64,000 bases of DNA from Pelodera strongyloides (taxonomy: Eukaryota; Nematoda; Chromadorea; Rhabditida; Rhabditidae): contig JAANDG010001202.1 of NCBI GenBank assembly GCA_036852015.1, positions 1 through 64,000 on the forward strand. Reading direction: 5' to 3'. Position 1 is the stretch's first letter. Every line of letters begins with the position of its first letter. This document shows positions 47,256 to 58,330 of the stretch, one piece after another. The notes under the pieces were generated by a model. The model worked only from the letters and a program-made list of their open reading frames with translations. It had not been told where the DNA came from and did no database searches. The position numbers and the translations under genes are program-made.

Positions 47256-48906
47256 CTAAAAATAAAACCAAAGTTTTCAGTTTTCATTCATGATCGCGAA
47301 GAAATATGAAGGTGAAGGATGAAATGGTAAAAACTAATCATTAAACAACTTTACAAAAACGTACGAAAAAAATGCAAATATTTCAACTATAGACAACAGT
47401 AGGCAATTACATCAATGGTAGTGCAAATGTCTAGTCTTCTAACAGGGAAAGGAGATGGATAGTCAAATGAATGGAAAAATGCACAATTATTATTTTTTAA
47501 TTAGCTTATGCATGATCTTCGTGTTGGTTTCAAACAATGATGAAGATACTTTGTCACTACTCACTAATTCTGCAGCAGCCTTGCGAATTTCCAAAATAAC
47601 AATATTCCCCGTCTCCGATATAAGAATTTCAGTTATCAGCGTAAAAAAAGAAAAGAAAGAATAACCGAAACGCATTACTGGAATAAAACACTGGGACTGG
47701 CTGATAAGAGATTTGGTATAGAAAGAGCAGAAACTTTAAAAACAATCAATAGGAAATTCAGAAACCATGACGCGGACAGCCTCTGTATGCTAACACAAGG
47801 ACGGCACACGACTAGGCTCTATTGAAGAATAGGCGGCTTAGGTGTTTAGGCTGCCAGCGGCCTTATTTGAAGTTTTAGGCAGCCTTTACTAATAGGCGGT
47901 CTTGCGGTCTATACTTATAAGCGTTCTTTTTATGAATAGGTAGGGCGGTATTTCTTTGAACGAATAGGTGGCCTTGGCAAAGATTAGCTAATTTTTCGCG
48001 CTGTTTTTAGGAGGGACCATTTTTTTTAAACTTTAAATACACTAAAAGCTGAAGCAGATCTGCATGTGATATCCCCTAATCCAATACGCTTACTTTTCAA
48101 TGAAGATTGAAAATTGACATACGAATCAGAAAAGAAAACTGCGGTAGTCTAAAATTCTGAACTACGAACTGGCTGCCCAATCACTGAGAACCGATGAGTT
48201 GCGCGCCACACCATTCGGGACACAAATGCGCGCCGCAACGGAATGGGAAATAAAATGCGCGCCGAATAGGAATGGGGCGCAAAATGCGCGCCGATCCGAA
48301 TCGGGAAACACTTTTCTTGGTTCGGCGCGCAAGTTGCACCCCGCACCTTTTCCGGAGGATCTGCCTGAACCCAATTTACTAGAGTATTTTTTAGTTGTTG
48401 TCAAGTGCAGTTGTTGTACTAATATCCGTTGCCGTAAGTGCAGTTGTTGTACTAATATCCGTTGCCGTAAGTGCAGTTGTTGTACTAATATCCGTCCTAA
48501 GGCTAGGCAAGGGGAGAAATGAACAAATATCACAAGAATTTAATTTATTACAATAAAAACACAAGTTAAAAGTAAGAAAAAACCCCATGGACATATAGAA
48601 TAATGGCGCAATAAGAGAAGTTATAGGGGAGAGTCAACCATGCCGAGAGCATCAAATAAAACTAAAAAATACTCTAGTAAATTGGGTTCAACAAATTTAC
48701 CTAACACTATACAAGTTTAAAGCCAGTCCTATTAATATGATTAAACGTTAATGGGTTCTCGATGTATGGCAAAAACAAAAACCGCGCATACCTGCATTTT
48801 GCTTCCAATGATAAAATGTGCATCTCGTGTACGATTTTGCATACACCTTTGAAAGTCAGAAAATGCACCATGTTATTTAGCAAGACGAGGCGAAAATGCA
48901 GTTTAT
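47256..48906. other. Upstream region of the zinc-finger gene; first exon(s) not found
   Basis: A frame near 47560-47620 (SETGNIVILEIRKAAAEL before a GTGAGT donor, minus strand) would join in phase to the exon at 47143-47255, but lacks a clear acceptor or start. Positions 47800-47960 hold degenerate TTAGGCGGC/AATAGGCGG repeats. GCGCGCC-rich DNA at 48200-48330 repeats AAATGCGCGCCG three times. Confidence 0.4.
48403..48495. repeat. 33-bp tandem repeat, three copies
   Basis: The unit AAGTGCAGTTGTTGTACTAA with TATCCGTTGCCGT repeats with period 33 at 48403, 48436 and 48469. It is in frame on the minus strand as an 11-aa repeat (DISTTTALTAT). No gene structure surrounds it. Confidence 0.9.
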
Positions 48907-49057
48907 CGGGTTTGCAAGTATGCCGAAAATTTACCGTATTTTGAAACTCCACGAGAATACTTTTTTAATTTTCCATATTATATATGTAGGTTTCGTGCAG
49001 AAATACGGTGTATTGACAGAATCACACCGAATTTTTGGGATACTTGCAAACCCCATT
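48907..49057. mobile_element. MITE, family B
   Basis: CGGGTTTGCAAGTATGCCGA on the left and GGGATACTTGCAAACCCC on the right, with internal AATACGGTGTATTGACAGAA matching the copy at 3033-3486. Confidence 0.85.
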
Positions 49058-49189
49058 ATGCACACTCGAAAAAAATAGTTCCGTGGCTACCTGCCGCGGG
49101 ACCATTTTTGGCGGTCTGTAGTTGTTCTCGTGTAGTGCTCATCTACGGTAAATTTTGCCATACTTGGAAGCAAAAATCGGCATACATCG

Positions 49190-50100
49190 AGACCCCAAGG
49201 CCTGAACATTCGAAAGTAATTGTGCCATACAAAAATGCAAATAAAGATCAAATTAAACCACAGACTAATGTACAAATAAAATAAAGTAAAAATTAGGTCG
49301 CACGGAATATATGGATACTTTATACAGTGTGCACGAAAGTAGAGCGGAAGACAAAAAAAAATGAGAACAATAAATAACAACAACGACAAAAAAATAACAA
49401 TGTAATAAAGCGCGTATAACAAGCGAAAACAACTATGCACAACAATGGAGTGGAGGCACATGTGAATAATGAAATAGACAGGGTCACCTCAAATTGGCCC
49501 TTATTTTATAATTTCTTTTGATAGTATGACCTATGACGGTAAAAATTTCATTTGCTCCTCGAGCCAGCTTGACTGCGGCTACGGTATGCCAGTTGTTTTA
49601 TAAAGCGAGGTCGCTTAGCGTTTGAGCTTGCTCCTGGCTCGAGGAGCAAAGGAAATTTTCAACAATTTCCGCATGTTGACCGTCATAGGTCATACTATCA
49701 ATAGAAATTATAAAATAAGGTCCAATTTGAGGTGACCTTATCCCTTTAAGGGTGAATGTTTCTATTTGCTACTTCATAAAGCGCGTCAATGCGGGTTTGA
49801 AAGAATCAACGGAACTCGAAAGAACAATACTATCAGGAAGTAGGTTCCACAAACGAGTGGCCCTGTGCTTAAACGAGAATAGAGATTGGGTAAGTTTAAC
49901 AGAATCCTGAATAACAGTTAAAGAGACGTGGTATGTGATTCACCTGAAACAGGTTGGCCAAAACCGGATGTGTATTATAATTATAATCTCGGACAATTTT
50001 GAAACATTCAATGAGATCGAACAAAATTCTACGAAGATGCCGCTGTACCTTTTCAATAGCGTCAATCTCACTTTTCAGGTACGGCGACCAAACGGAGGTT
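49190..50100 (-). mobile_element. LINE-type retrotransposon 3' end, interrupted by a MITE
   Basis: Matches the copy at 56040-56635 in order: a 3' part (49300-49470, ATGGATACTTTATACAGTGT), then a MITE, then the C-terminal coding remnant (49749-50090, GCTACTTCATAAAGCGCGTC). The remnant has lost several bases relative to the other copy and cannot be translated through. Confidence 0.75.
49483..49746. mobile_element. MITE, family D, inserted in a LINE remnant
   Basis: Inverted repeat GGGTCACCTCAAATTGGCC / CCAATTTGAGGTGACC with the terminal CCTTATCCCT-TTAA at the right. A relative of 8853-9335. The flanking LINE sequence resumes directly after the TTAA. Confidence 0.85.
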
Positions 50101-50274
50101 GCATCGTTGCATACGGAGGAACGATGACATGTTTATGTGTAATGCAAGGTGAAGCTACAACTATAAATGTGAAAGAAAAATATATACAATCTAACCTCTC
50201 CTGCTAAATAAAGTGTTTGCTTGCGTCTCGTATTCAAACTAATCGCAGAACCAACATCGATAGCCTGGATATTA

Positions 50275-51505
50275 TTAACATTTTACATGTTTGATCCCAA
50301 CAGCCTTTTCAGTGAGTTCCGGGATCAGAAGAATCAGGTCTTCAACGGAAATTTTCTTCATTTTCGCTACACAGGCACCAGCCTAAATGTAGTGTAAAAG
50401 TCGAACGATTGCCGAATCTTTCAATTTCAATAAATTGCCCAGCAAGCACATGTGTTCAAAATAAAAATAAACACTGTTAGAAAAAATAAGCAGTACCTCG
50501 CATTCGAACCAGCGTACAGTTGCTCCACAATTAAACTTCTCGTATACAAATGCATCGTGAATGCGACCGTCAGACCGTTTAATGTCGACTCGTGTGCCGA
50601 GCTGCAAGGAGAAGAAACGTTTGTGGAGAAAAATAATGTTGACATAACACAACTACAGTGCAATTTGGTAAACAAGTTTAATACCCACCGGAATGTGCTC
50701 CATAGCGCAAACCCTGTACAAACCCGCTTGATCTCCAGACGAAGAGCTACTCTCACAGCATTTGCAATTTGACGAAACTCCTAAATGATTTCTGCATTAA
50801 TATTCCTGCTTACTTCTTCTGATTGCTTATATTTTTTAGTTATGAACGCTATAATTACGCTCGAAAAAAAAGGTCCAGGTACCTTTGTTTTTAACATCGT
50901 TTGTTCCGCGGTTTGAGCTCGTTGGGATCCCATCAACGACAGATAAGGATAACGACGTCTTGTGCTGCAAGAGCGCGCTATTATTAGTGATGTGAAGTGC
51001 TTTTTTTTAATCCCAATCGAAAAACCAGTCTCTCGTAAATTGATTTAAGCCTATCTTGGAATGAACGACTTTAAACCCAATCGAAAAACCAGTCTCTCGT
51101 AAATTGATTTAAGCCATCTTGGAATGAACGACATCTTGCTGTCTCGTAAATGAATAGCTTATAGTGTTACGGTCCGCGTTGGAGTAATAAACCTAGGGAA
51201 TGTTTTTGGGATAATACAATAATACACAGTTGTGAATACGGCATCTGTACTCTTTCCTTCCTGAAAACAAATACCCTAATAAACAACCCGTAACGAAGTT
51301 GTCGACCTACATTAATATATTCTTCTTCGGCCTCGTCGTGACTCCTCGACTTTCCACGCGTCTTAATATGCTTAAACATGTCCGTCAGTATATTACGGGT
51401 TATTCCAAATTGCCCAAGTGTTGCAAGAGAATCGTATGGTGCGCGGTCATTGGGTGAATATGTTCGCTGTGTGACTCTCATCACCGCTAACCACCTTCTT
51501 TTCAT
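50275..51505 (-). CDS. Kinesin-13 N-terminal-domain protein without motor
   Basis: Five exons: 51311-51505, 50883-50964, 50689-50780, 50497-50601, 50275-50382. They make 582 nt (193 aa plus stop), and all phases join. Exons 4-5 encode GTRVDIKRSDGRIHDAFVYE, ATVRWFE and ISVEDLILLIPEL. These match the N-terminal targeting domain of kinesin-13 (KIF2A/KIF2C-type: VDIKRSDGRIH, VTVEW, DLESIFSLNPDL). In true kinesin-13 proteins a neck and a roughly 330-residue motor follow. Here an in-frame TAA comes after GIKHVKC, and no motor exon lies between this point and the zinc-finger gene. The N-terminal part (MKRRWLAVMRVTQRTYSPND) is a basic region of unknown family. A Ser/Cys-rich linker follows. Start chosen at the ATG 14 nt after a TTTAAG acceptor. 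A pseudogene or neo-functional fragment is possible. Confidence 0.62.
51020..51145. repeat. About 62-bp direct repeat, two copies
   Basis: CCCAATCGAAAAACCAGTCT followed by CTCGTAAATTGATTTAAGCC and CTTGGAATGAACGAC, repeated in tandem. The same unit occurs three times at 52440-52625. It lies in intron 1 of the kinesin-like gene. Confidence 0.85.
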
Positions 51506-51629
51506 ATCGTCCTTTGTGATTCTTAAACAAAATGCAAATAAAATAAGGAACGTCATATTCTGCAAAAAAAGAAAGGGACACCAAGGGGTCCTGGTTAACA
51601 CAAAAGACCCCTTCAGCAATTTTTGTGTT

Positions 51630-51787
51630 GCTGACTACGGTACCTGGTCGAACTGTTTAGCATAGAATATCTCTGCGAGTTCTAGATGCAAATAAATGTG
51701 GTTATCACAGTAATTTTTCTGAGATACCGGACATTCTGCGCAAGTAAATTGAAGAAAACGTTTTTCTCGTGAGCCTCTCCCTTTAAA
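51630..51787. mobile_element. Half of a family G fold-back element
   Basis: CTGACTACGGTACCTGGTCG through CGTGAGCCTCTCCCTTTAAA matches the right half of 56972-57423. The left arm is missing. Confidence 0.7.
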
Positions 51788-51905
51788 TATAATAAATAAC
51801 ACATTACAAAGTTGCAGAGTCTACTGTAGAAATCATTTTATCTTTCCAGAGACTACAGTACGCTCAAAGTCAGAGACTACAGTACGCTGCTCAAACATAC
51901 AAAAA

Positions 51906-52040
51906 TGCCGTTTATATGTTACTTTGAGCAACACGTATTTGTGTTAGCATTGCCGTTTATATGTTACTTTGAGCAACACGTATTTGTGTTAGCATTGCCG
52001 TTTATATGTTACTTTGAGCAACACGTATTTGTGTTAGCAT
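51906..52040 (+). repeat. 45-bp tandem repeat, three perfect copies
   Basis: Period 45 starting at 51906, 51951 and 51996 (TGCCGTTTATATGTTACTTT...GTGTTAGCAT). The copies look identical, so the array is recent. In one + frame it reads as a 15-aa repeat PFICYFEQHVFVLAL. No gene structure supports translation. Confidence 0.92.
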
Positions 52041-52369
52041 TTGTCCGTTCGAATAAATACATGATAAACACTTACTGCGACATGGAAGAAATAAAGGAAA
52101 GATAAAAGGTGGGATATTAAATTGTATAAGGGTGTCTTGTTTTGACCAACAAGTTATAGACCAGGATTTATGCCACCGGTGGGTCATCGTCAGTATGATG
52201 CCCCGGTGGAAAGTATGATAGAAGTAAAGTTTAATGGTAATTAGTTGTATGAAGAGGAAACAAGTGGGTTGGATATATAGAATATAAGTAGATTAAAATG
52301 GTTGGTGGTGTGACTGTGATACCTTCTATTGTGACTATGTAGCCGGTTTGACGTCCTTGTGATGCCGTC

Positions 52370-53034
52370 AGTCCCCGATAAGAAGATCGAAGTTTTCTCC
52401 TGCAAGGGAACGTTATTACTACTGATGCGAAGCGCTTTTTAATTCCAATAGAAAAATCAGTCCTCATAAATTGATTTAGGCTACCTTGAAATTTTTTTAA
52501 ACCCAATTGAAAAATCAGTCTCTCAACAATTGAGTTAAGTTATCTTGGAATGAACGACTTTAAATCCAATCGAAAAACCAGTCTCTCCTAAATTGATTTA
52601 AGCTGTCTTGGAATGAACGACATCGGACTGTCTCGTAAATGAATAGCTTATAGTGTTACGGTCTGCATTGGAGTAATAAATCTAATGTGGTCGTCAGAAT
52701 TGTTTTGGGATAATACAATAATACACAGTTGTGAATACGGCATCTGTACTCTTTCCTTCCTGAAAACAAATGCCCTAATAAACAACCCGTAACGAAGTTG
52801 TCGACCTACATTAATATATTCTTCTTTGGCCTCGTCGTGACTCCTCGACTTTCCACGCTTCTTAAAATTCGAGAACATGTCCGACAGTATATTACGGGTT
52901 ATTCCAAATTGCCCAAGTGTTGGAAGAGAATCATATGGTGCACGGTCATTGGGTGAATATGTTCGCTGTGTGACACTCATCACCGCTAACCACCTTCTTT
53001 TCATATCGTCCTTTGTGGCACAAGGGGGGGGCAT
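52370..53034 (-). pseudogene. Partial duplicate of the 5' part of the kinesin-like gene
   Basis: 52810-53004 is about 90% identical to exon 1 of the neighbouring gene (MKRRWLAVMSVTQRTYSPND, SRSHDEAKEEYIN). The intron repeats and a degraded exon 2 (around 52380-52410, CTTCTCCTGCAAGGGAACG) follow in the same order. An upstream ATG at 53034 (MPPPCATKDDM) arises from a G-run insertion. The kinesin-13-like exons are absent from this copy. Confidence 0.75.
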
Positions 53035-53109
53035 TCTTAAACAAAACGCAAATAAAATAAAATAAGAAACGTCATATTCTGCAACAAAAAAAAAAGAGAA
53101 AGGGACACC

Positions 53110-53556
53110 AAGGGGGTCCTGGTTAACACCAAAGACCCTTCAGCCTCCGGCTTTAAGTTGGAATATAGATAAAAAGGGGAAAGAGGTTAAAGGTGAGTAA
53201 AAGAGTTAGGAATCAATAAAATATATGTGTAGGCGGGGTCTGGTTTGTACCAAACCCCTTTCAGCCTCCGAACCTAAACTTCATTTACGTTTAACGAACG
53301 GCCCGGTCTTAAAGTCAAGACCCCATCACGCCTCGACGCTACAATCAATTTAGACATAGCGAGTTAAAGGGTCTTTATCAAATCCCATTACGGTGAAACA
53401 TTTCCCTAACTACGCTGCAGATAAGTTTGCTGCAGTTTCTGTGAGTGTTTATTGAAGTGCAAATATAAGTCTAGATAAGTATATAATATATACACTATTC
53501 AAAGATAACAAATAACACATTACAAAGTTGTAGAGTCTACTGTAGAAATCATTTTA
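53110..53556. other. Intergenic stretch with short degenerate repeats
   Basis: TTCAGCCTCCG and CCAAACCCCTTTC-type motifs recur (53105-53290). A motif shared with 51800-51840 (ATAACACATTACAAAGTTG) reappears at 53505-53560. No gene seen. Confidence 0.5.
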
Positions 53557-54453
53557 TCAGTACTATTGAACTTGTGCAACCCCAATAATTTTTCCTGAAA
53601 TTTTCTAAAACAGTTCCCCAGTAGGCTAGCGATGATGCTGAGTCCGAAAAAGTGGCCCATTGTGGGTCTCAGTGCCATTGGCGCCTGTTATGGCCCACTT
53701 AGGGTCCAGTTCCAAAATTATAAAATTTGCTGAAACTTCTCCACAATATGTTTGTGATGATGCTGGATCCAAAATGGTTCATATTCAATTTTGAGTCAAT
53801 TCGGGCACAATTAGGTCCAAAATTATAAAATTTGCTGAAACTTCTCCACATGTCCACATTGTATAATTTATAACACTGGTGCTCATTAATTACGGCATCA
53901 TCAACGTCAGATACCGCGACTACATGTCCGAATATTTCTGGAGGAATTCCCGACCCAATCTACCATTTTTGCTACCAAATCGCCGCGGAATATCCCCGTT
54001 TGTAAATTCATTCCCTATCTGAATCGTGCCTATTGCTACCTATGCTTACTTGTGTTATGCGGACTTGACTACGAGCTTTGGTCATAAGCTAGTTGGCCAG
54101 AATAAGTCTTGTTAGCCGTACCAGTACCACCTGAAATAACATACTTAAGGAGCACCAGTGTTATAAATTGTACATTGTGGAGAAGTATCAGCAAATTTTA
54201 TAATTTTGGACATGGGACCTAAGTGGCCCCCCAATTGGCTCACAATTGAATATGAACCACTTTTTTGGATCCAGCATCATCACAAACGTACTGTGGAGAA
54301 GTTTCAGCGAATTTTATAATTTTGGACCTGGGACATACAACGGCAATGAGACCCACTTTTTCGGACACAGCGTCATCGCTAACCTATTGGGAACGAGTTT
54401 TAGAAAATTTCAGAAAAAATTGTATTGGGGTTGCACAAGTTCAATAGTACCCA
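53557..54453. mobile_element. Fold-back element with arms of about 300 bp
   Basis: The left arm (TACTATTGAACTTGTGCAAC ... ATAACACTGGTGCTC) and the right arm (GAGCACCAGTGTTATAA ... GTTGCACAAGTTCAATAGTA) are inverted copies, separated by about 270 bp of unrelated DNA. Within each arm, AATTTTATAATTTTGGACCT/GGGACC modules recur as direct repeats. No transposase is visible. Confidence 0.85.
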
Positions 54454-55162
54454 AATTCAAACAAATGCTTCAATTTGCAAACAAACTTTTATAAAGATTG
54501 AACTCGGGCAAAATAGAGTGCGTCGTGCGGCTGGCAATACAACAGACTTACCGTTGCGCTATGGCAGACGACAAATTAGGCGACGTGTGAATCGTTGTTA
54601 TACCGAGAGAAAACAGCCACAAAAAGACCATGAATAGAGCGCAAAGTGCAGCAGAAGTTCCGAATGGTCACCCAATATGCTTCCAAATGCTTTTCATACA
54701 CTTAGCCAGGAATTCACGAAGGAAATAAAGCCTAATCTACGTAATTATGTGCGATCAGCCTTTGTACAGAAAAAGCACAAATTCACTACTCGTTTGCGAA
54801 TATTTTCCGTTCTAAAGTCTATATCTTTTATCACGGTAAATTTTCAGCAAATTTTTTTACATGCAAGGCAAAATGTTAACAAAAATTCGATAAATCAATA
54901 TTTAAGCCCAAGAATTTTAAGCTTTTGTGAGGTTTATCTGTTTCTACACCCTCGCCTCGCTTTACTTGGTTTCAAAAAAAAACGCAATGTCCACTATACC
55001 GAAGCAAAGCTTAAAGCAAAAATGTGGTAAAAAATCGACAAATCAATATTTAGGCACGTAAAATAGTTTATACTTTTGTGCGGTTTATGTTTCTACACAC
55101 TCAATTTACCTACTGTTAAAAAACTACGCAAAAACAGCCAATGTTCCGGAGCAAAAGTGTAA
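54454..55162. other. Intergenic stretch, nothing recognised
   Basis: AT-rich. Open frames on the + strand (54677-55030) lack splice or family support. Two related segments near 54880-54960 and 55030-55100 share ATAAATCAATATTTA and TTTGTG.GGTTTAT, suggesting a local duplication. Confidence 0.4.
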
Positions 55163-55397
55163 TTAAGGGCGCGTTTAAGATGGCCGAAAGAAAGAAAAAA
55201 AATGCGTTTTCGGCCGTTCAGGTTGGCCGAAAAGAAAATTTTTAATACTTAGGGAAAATGAAAAAATACAGTAATTTTTTTCGGGGTTTCCCTGCGTCTC
55301 TTGTTGTTGCATTGTCTTAAAAGTTTTCTTTTCGGCCAACCTGAACGGCCGAAACCCTATTTTTTTCTTTCTTTCGGCCATCTTAAACGCGCCCTAA
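55163..55397. mobile_element. MITE, family I-related (AGGGCGCGTTTAAGATGGCC)
   Basis: Inverted repeat AGGGCGCGTTTAAGATGGCC / GGCCATCTTAAACGCGCCCT flanked by TTAA/TAA. The internal GGCCGTTCAGGTTGGCCGAA arm is also palindromic. Confidence 0.9.
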
Positions 55398-56039
55398 GTA
55401 AAACAGCTAAAATTGACAATCTCAATTTTTTAATCGCTTGTTTTCCGCATTCAATATTTCCCTATTCACCTACACTTCAGCAAAAGCACACGCATTTGTC
55501 AAAAGAAAAAGGGAGATCCCAGGCTACCAGCTTGAACATGTGAAAAAAATCACCAAATATAAAAGAATTTATATTATATAGAAGTTGTTTTCCATGGAAA
55601 ATGCTTTATTTTATAATGTACATGTACTGCGCACTGTCCGCGTAAACTATGAGGTATGAACCATGGACAGCGGTTGGACAGCGGTTTGACATTTTCGCAG
55701 GTGCGAATCGCATACATGGAAACCCCATAAGGCAAAAAAATGGAAATGCCGAAATCGGTGAAAAATCGATAATTAAAAGCTAAAATTTTAAAATTTAATA
55801 GGCATATCCGGAACTTACGCCCTCGTTTACATTAGATGCAAAATAAGCAAAACGATAGACCTAAAATCAGGAAACGACGCCAACGACGGACACTGAAAAA
55901 ACGGCCAGAAAGAACACCTGCCTAAAAAAATTTCCTTGTCTGCCGCGAACATTTACGAAACTCCGCCCTTTTTGAAGCGCGGTAGTTTCAAATTTTCTCG
56001 CCAGCTTCGGATACGGTAGACAAATGCAAAACAACAATT
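55398..56039. other. Intergenic stretch
   Basis: AT-rich with a short tandem GGACAGCGGTT pair near 55665-55685. No gene. Confidence 0.4.
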
Positions 56040-56640
56040 ATGAGACTCCCTCGAATGTATATATGAATACTTTATTCAGTGTACACCGAAGTAAAGCGGA
56101 AGACAAAAAAAACGACAATAATAATATAACAACAACAACAACAAAACAAATAACAATGAGAGTAACAAAGCGCATATAACAAGCGACAAAAAACTATGTA
56201 CAACAAAGGAATGAAGGTACATGTGAATAACTAAGGGTGAATGTTTCTATTTGCTACTTCATAAAGCTCGATTAGATCAAGCTCGTCAATGCGGGTTTTA
56301 AACGAATCAACGGAACTCGACAGAACAATACTATCAGGAAGTAGGTTCCACAAACGAGTGGCCCTGTGCTTAAACGAGAACAGAGACTGGGTAAGTTTAA
56401 CAGAATCCTGAATAAGAGTTAAAGAGTTACCATTTCGACGTGGTCTGTGATTCACCTGAAACATGTTGGCCAAAACCGGATGTGCATTATAACCTCGGAC
56501 AATTTCATTCAATGACATCGAACAAAATTCTACGATGATGGAGAGATTTGAGACCAAAAACAACAAGACGGCTCCTGGGCTCGGGTCGTCGCGGCCTTCG
56601 GCCACTCCTCCTCGCAGAACAATTGAAACATGCACTGCCT
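56040..56640 (-). mobile_element. LINE-type retrotransposon 3' end (RT C-terminus remnant)
   Basis: Minus-strand frame 56231-56635 ends with FKHRATRLWNLLPDSIVL and SSVDSFKTRIDELDL, a pattern found at the extreme C-terminus of non-LTR (CR1/jockey/RTE-like) reverse transcriptases (R..LWN.LP...V.....SFK..L). The catalytic RT domain is absent. The N-terminal 60 residues before NSLTLIQDSVKL are probably unrelated flanking sequence. A 3' UTR of about 190 bp follows and is shared with 49190-49470. Confidence 0.75.
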
Positions 56641-56689
56641 CCTTATGAGATTACATCACCGTTCACTCGCTGTCCTCAATATCCCAGTT

Positions 56690-58330
56690 TGTTACTAAAA
56701 TAATGCGCCCGAGACTACTCAGTGTTACTTTGGCCCGGATCCTCGCGTTAACCAATTTCTCCTTTCACGAGTTATGCTCAGTAATCGTCATGTGAACGCT
56801 GAAACCCTGTTCTCGTTTTTTCCTGACTACCCTGATAGTCCGATTCCTATCTAAAACGCCCAACAACACTAAAAAAGTTCGCATGAACCTCATGATTACT
56901 TTGGCCCGCTTCGCAGTGGCCTTCCCGCCTTCCCCGGCTGCCACGATTCCGATTTATCCTTTGCAACACCATTAAAGGCAGAGGCCCACGAGAAAAAAGT
57001 GTTCCTCAATTTATTTGTAAAGAATGTCCGGAATTTCAGAAATATTATTGTGAAAACCGCATTGCTTGAAGCCTAGAACTCGAGTTATTCCCCGGCAAAC
57101 AGTTCGGCCAGGTACCGTAGTCAGAAGCAATTTCTGCGCTTTCAGGCATTACAGTCTTGGAAACGCTTTCTTACAATCGTAGGAATGTTCTTCATTCGTT
57201 TAACAATTATTATGTAGAGAAAGAATGCTAAGGGACGGATATAAACCGTATAAACGTATTTTGACGCTGATGGCTACGGTACCTGGCCGAACTGTTTGCC
57301 GGGGAATAACTCTGTGAGTTAGGTGCAAAGAAATACGGTTTTCACAGTAACCTTTCTGAAATTCCGGACATTATGTGCAAGTAAATTGAGGAAAACTTTT
57401 TTCTCGTGGGCCTCTCCCTTTAAAATTTCCTAATTATACCGGTAAATAAAGATACTTTGCACGATTCACCGTCCCCCGAATTATCCCTCTCACCACACAA
57501 TGAACATGTCCTAATTATCCTGGTAAGTAAACATCATGGTTACTTTGCCCGATTCGCTGTGGCCCCCTTCCCCCGCTGCTCCCATTCAGATTTGTCCCTT
57601 TCAGCACACAATAAAACATGTCCTAATTATACCGGTAAATAAACCTTATAGCTACTTTGGCCCGATTCGCCGTGGTCCCCTTCCCCGGCTACCACGATTC
57701 CGAATTATCCCTCTCACCAACAGTATACATGGCCGAATTATACCGGTAAGTAAACCTCATGGTACTTTGGACCGCTTCGCCTTGGTCCCCTTCCCCGGCA
57801 CGATTCAGGTTTATCCTTTGCAACACCATTAACAATGTCTTAATTATACCGGTAAATAAACATACTTTGCCCGATCCACCGTCCCCCGCTTCTCCGATTC
57901 CGAATTATCTTTACAAAATTCACGTTTTTGCCTCATTTTTCTTTGCCTTATACATCGACCAATAAATATTTATTATTATCCCCGTCACCACACATACTCA
58001 AATTACACCGACAAATAAACCTTATAGCTACGTTGGCCCGATTTGCCTGGTCCCCTTTCACGGGTGTTACGCCCCAGATTTTCCCCGACCGGTAAATAAA
58101 CACCATGATTGCTTTGGCCCGCTTTGCCGTGGTCCGCTGCCCCTGCTGCCACGATTCTGATTTACCCCGCGCAACACAATTAATTAAACATGCCCGAATT
58201 ATGCCGGTAAATAAACATCAGGGTTACTTTGGCAGCTTCGCCGTGGTCCCCTTACCCCGCTGCTCCGATTCCGAATTATCCCTCTCACCACACAATAAAC
58301 GTTTCCTAATTATGTCGGTAAATACTGTGT
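56690..58330. repeat. Minisatellite, units of about 80-115 bp (interrupted)
   Basis: The degenerate unit carries CTTTGGCCCGATTCGCCGTG, TCCCCTTCCCCGGCTGCCAC, GATTCCGAATTATCCCTCTC and ATTATACCGGTAAATAAAC. About 9-10 units lie between 57424 and 58330, with a few diverged ones at 56690-56970 before the fold-back element. The same unit returns at 63609-64000. Confidence 0.85.
56972..57423. mobile_element. TTAA-flanked fold-back element, family G (AGGCAGAGGCCCACGAG)
   Basis: TTAA-AGGCAGAGGCCCACGAG on the left and CTCGTGGGCCTCTCCCT-TTAA on the right. Internal inverted arms include AACAGTTCGGCCAGGTACCG/CGGTACCTGGCCGAACTGTT and TGTCCGGAATTTCAGAAA/TTTCTGAAATTCCGGACA. Inserted within the minisatellite array. 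Confidence 0.88.

Noticed and set aside
48403..48536. Possible CRISPR-like array
   Set aside because: Direct tandem repeats without spacers, in eukaryotic DNA.
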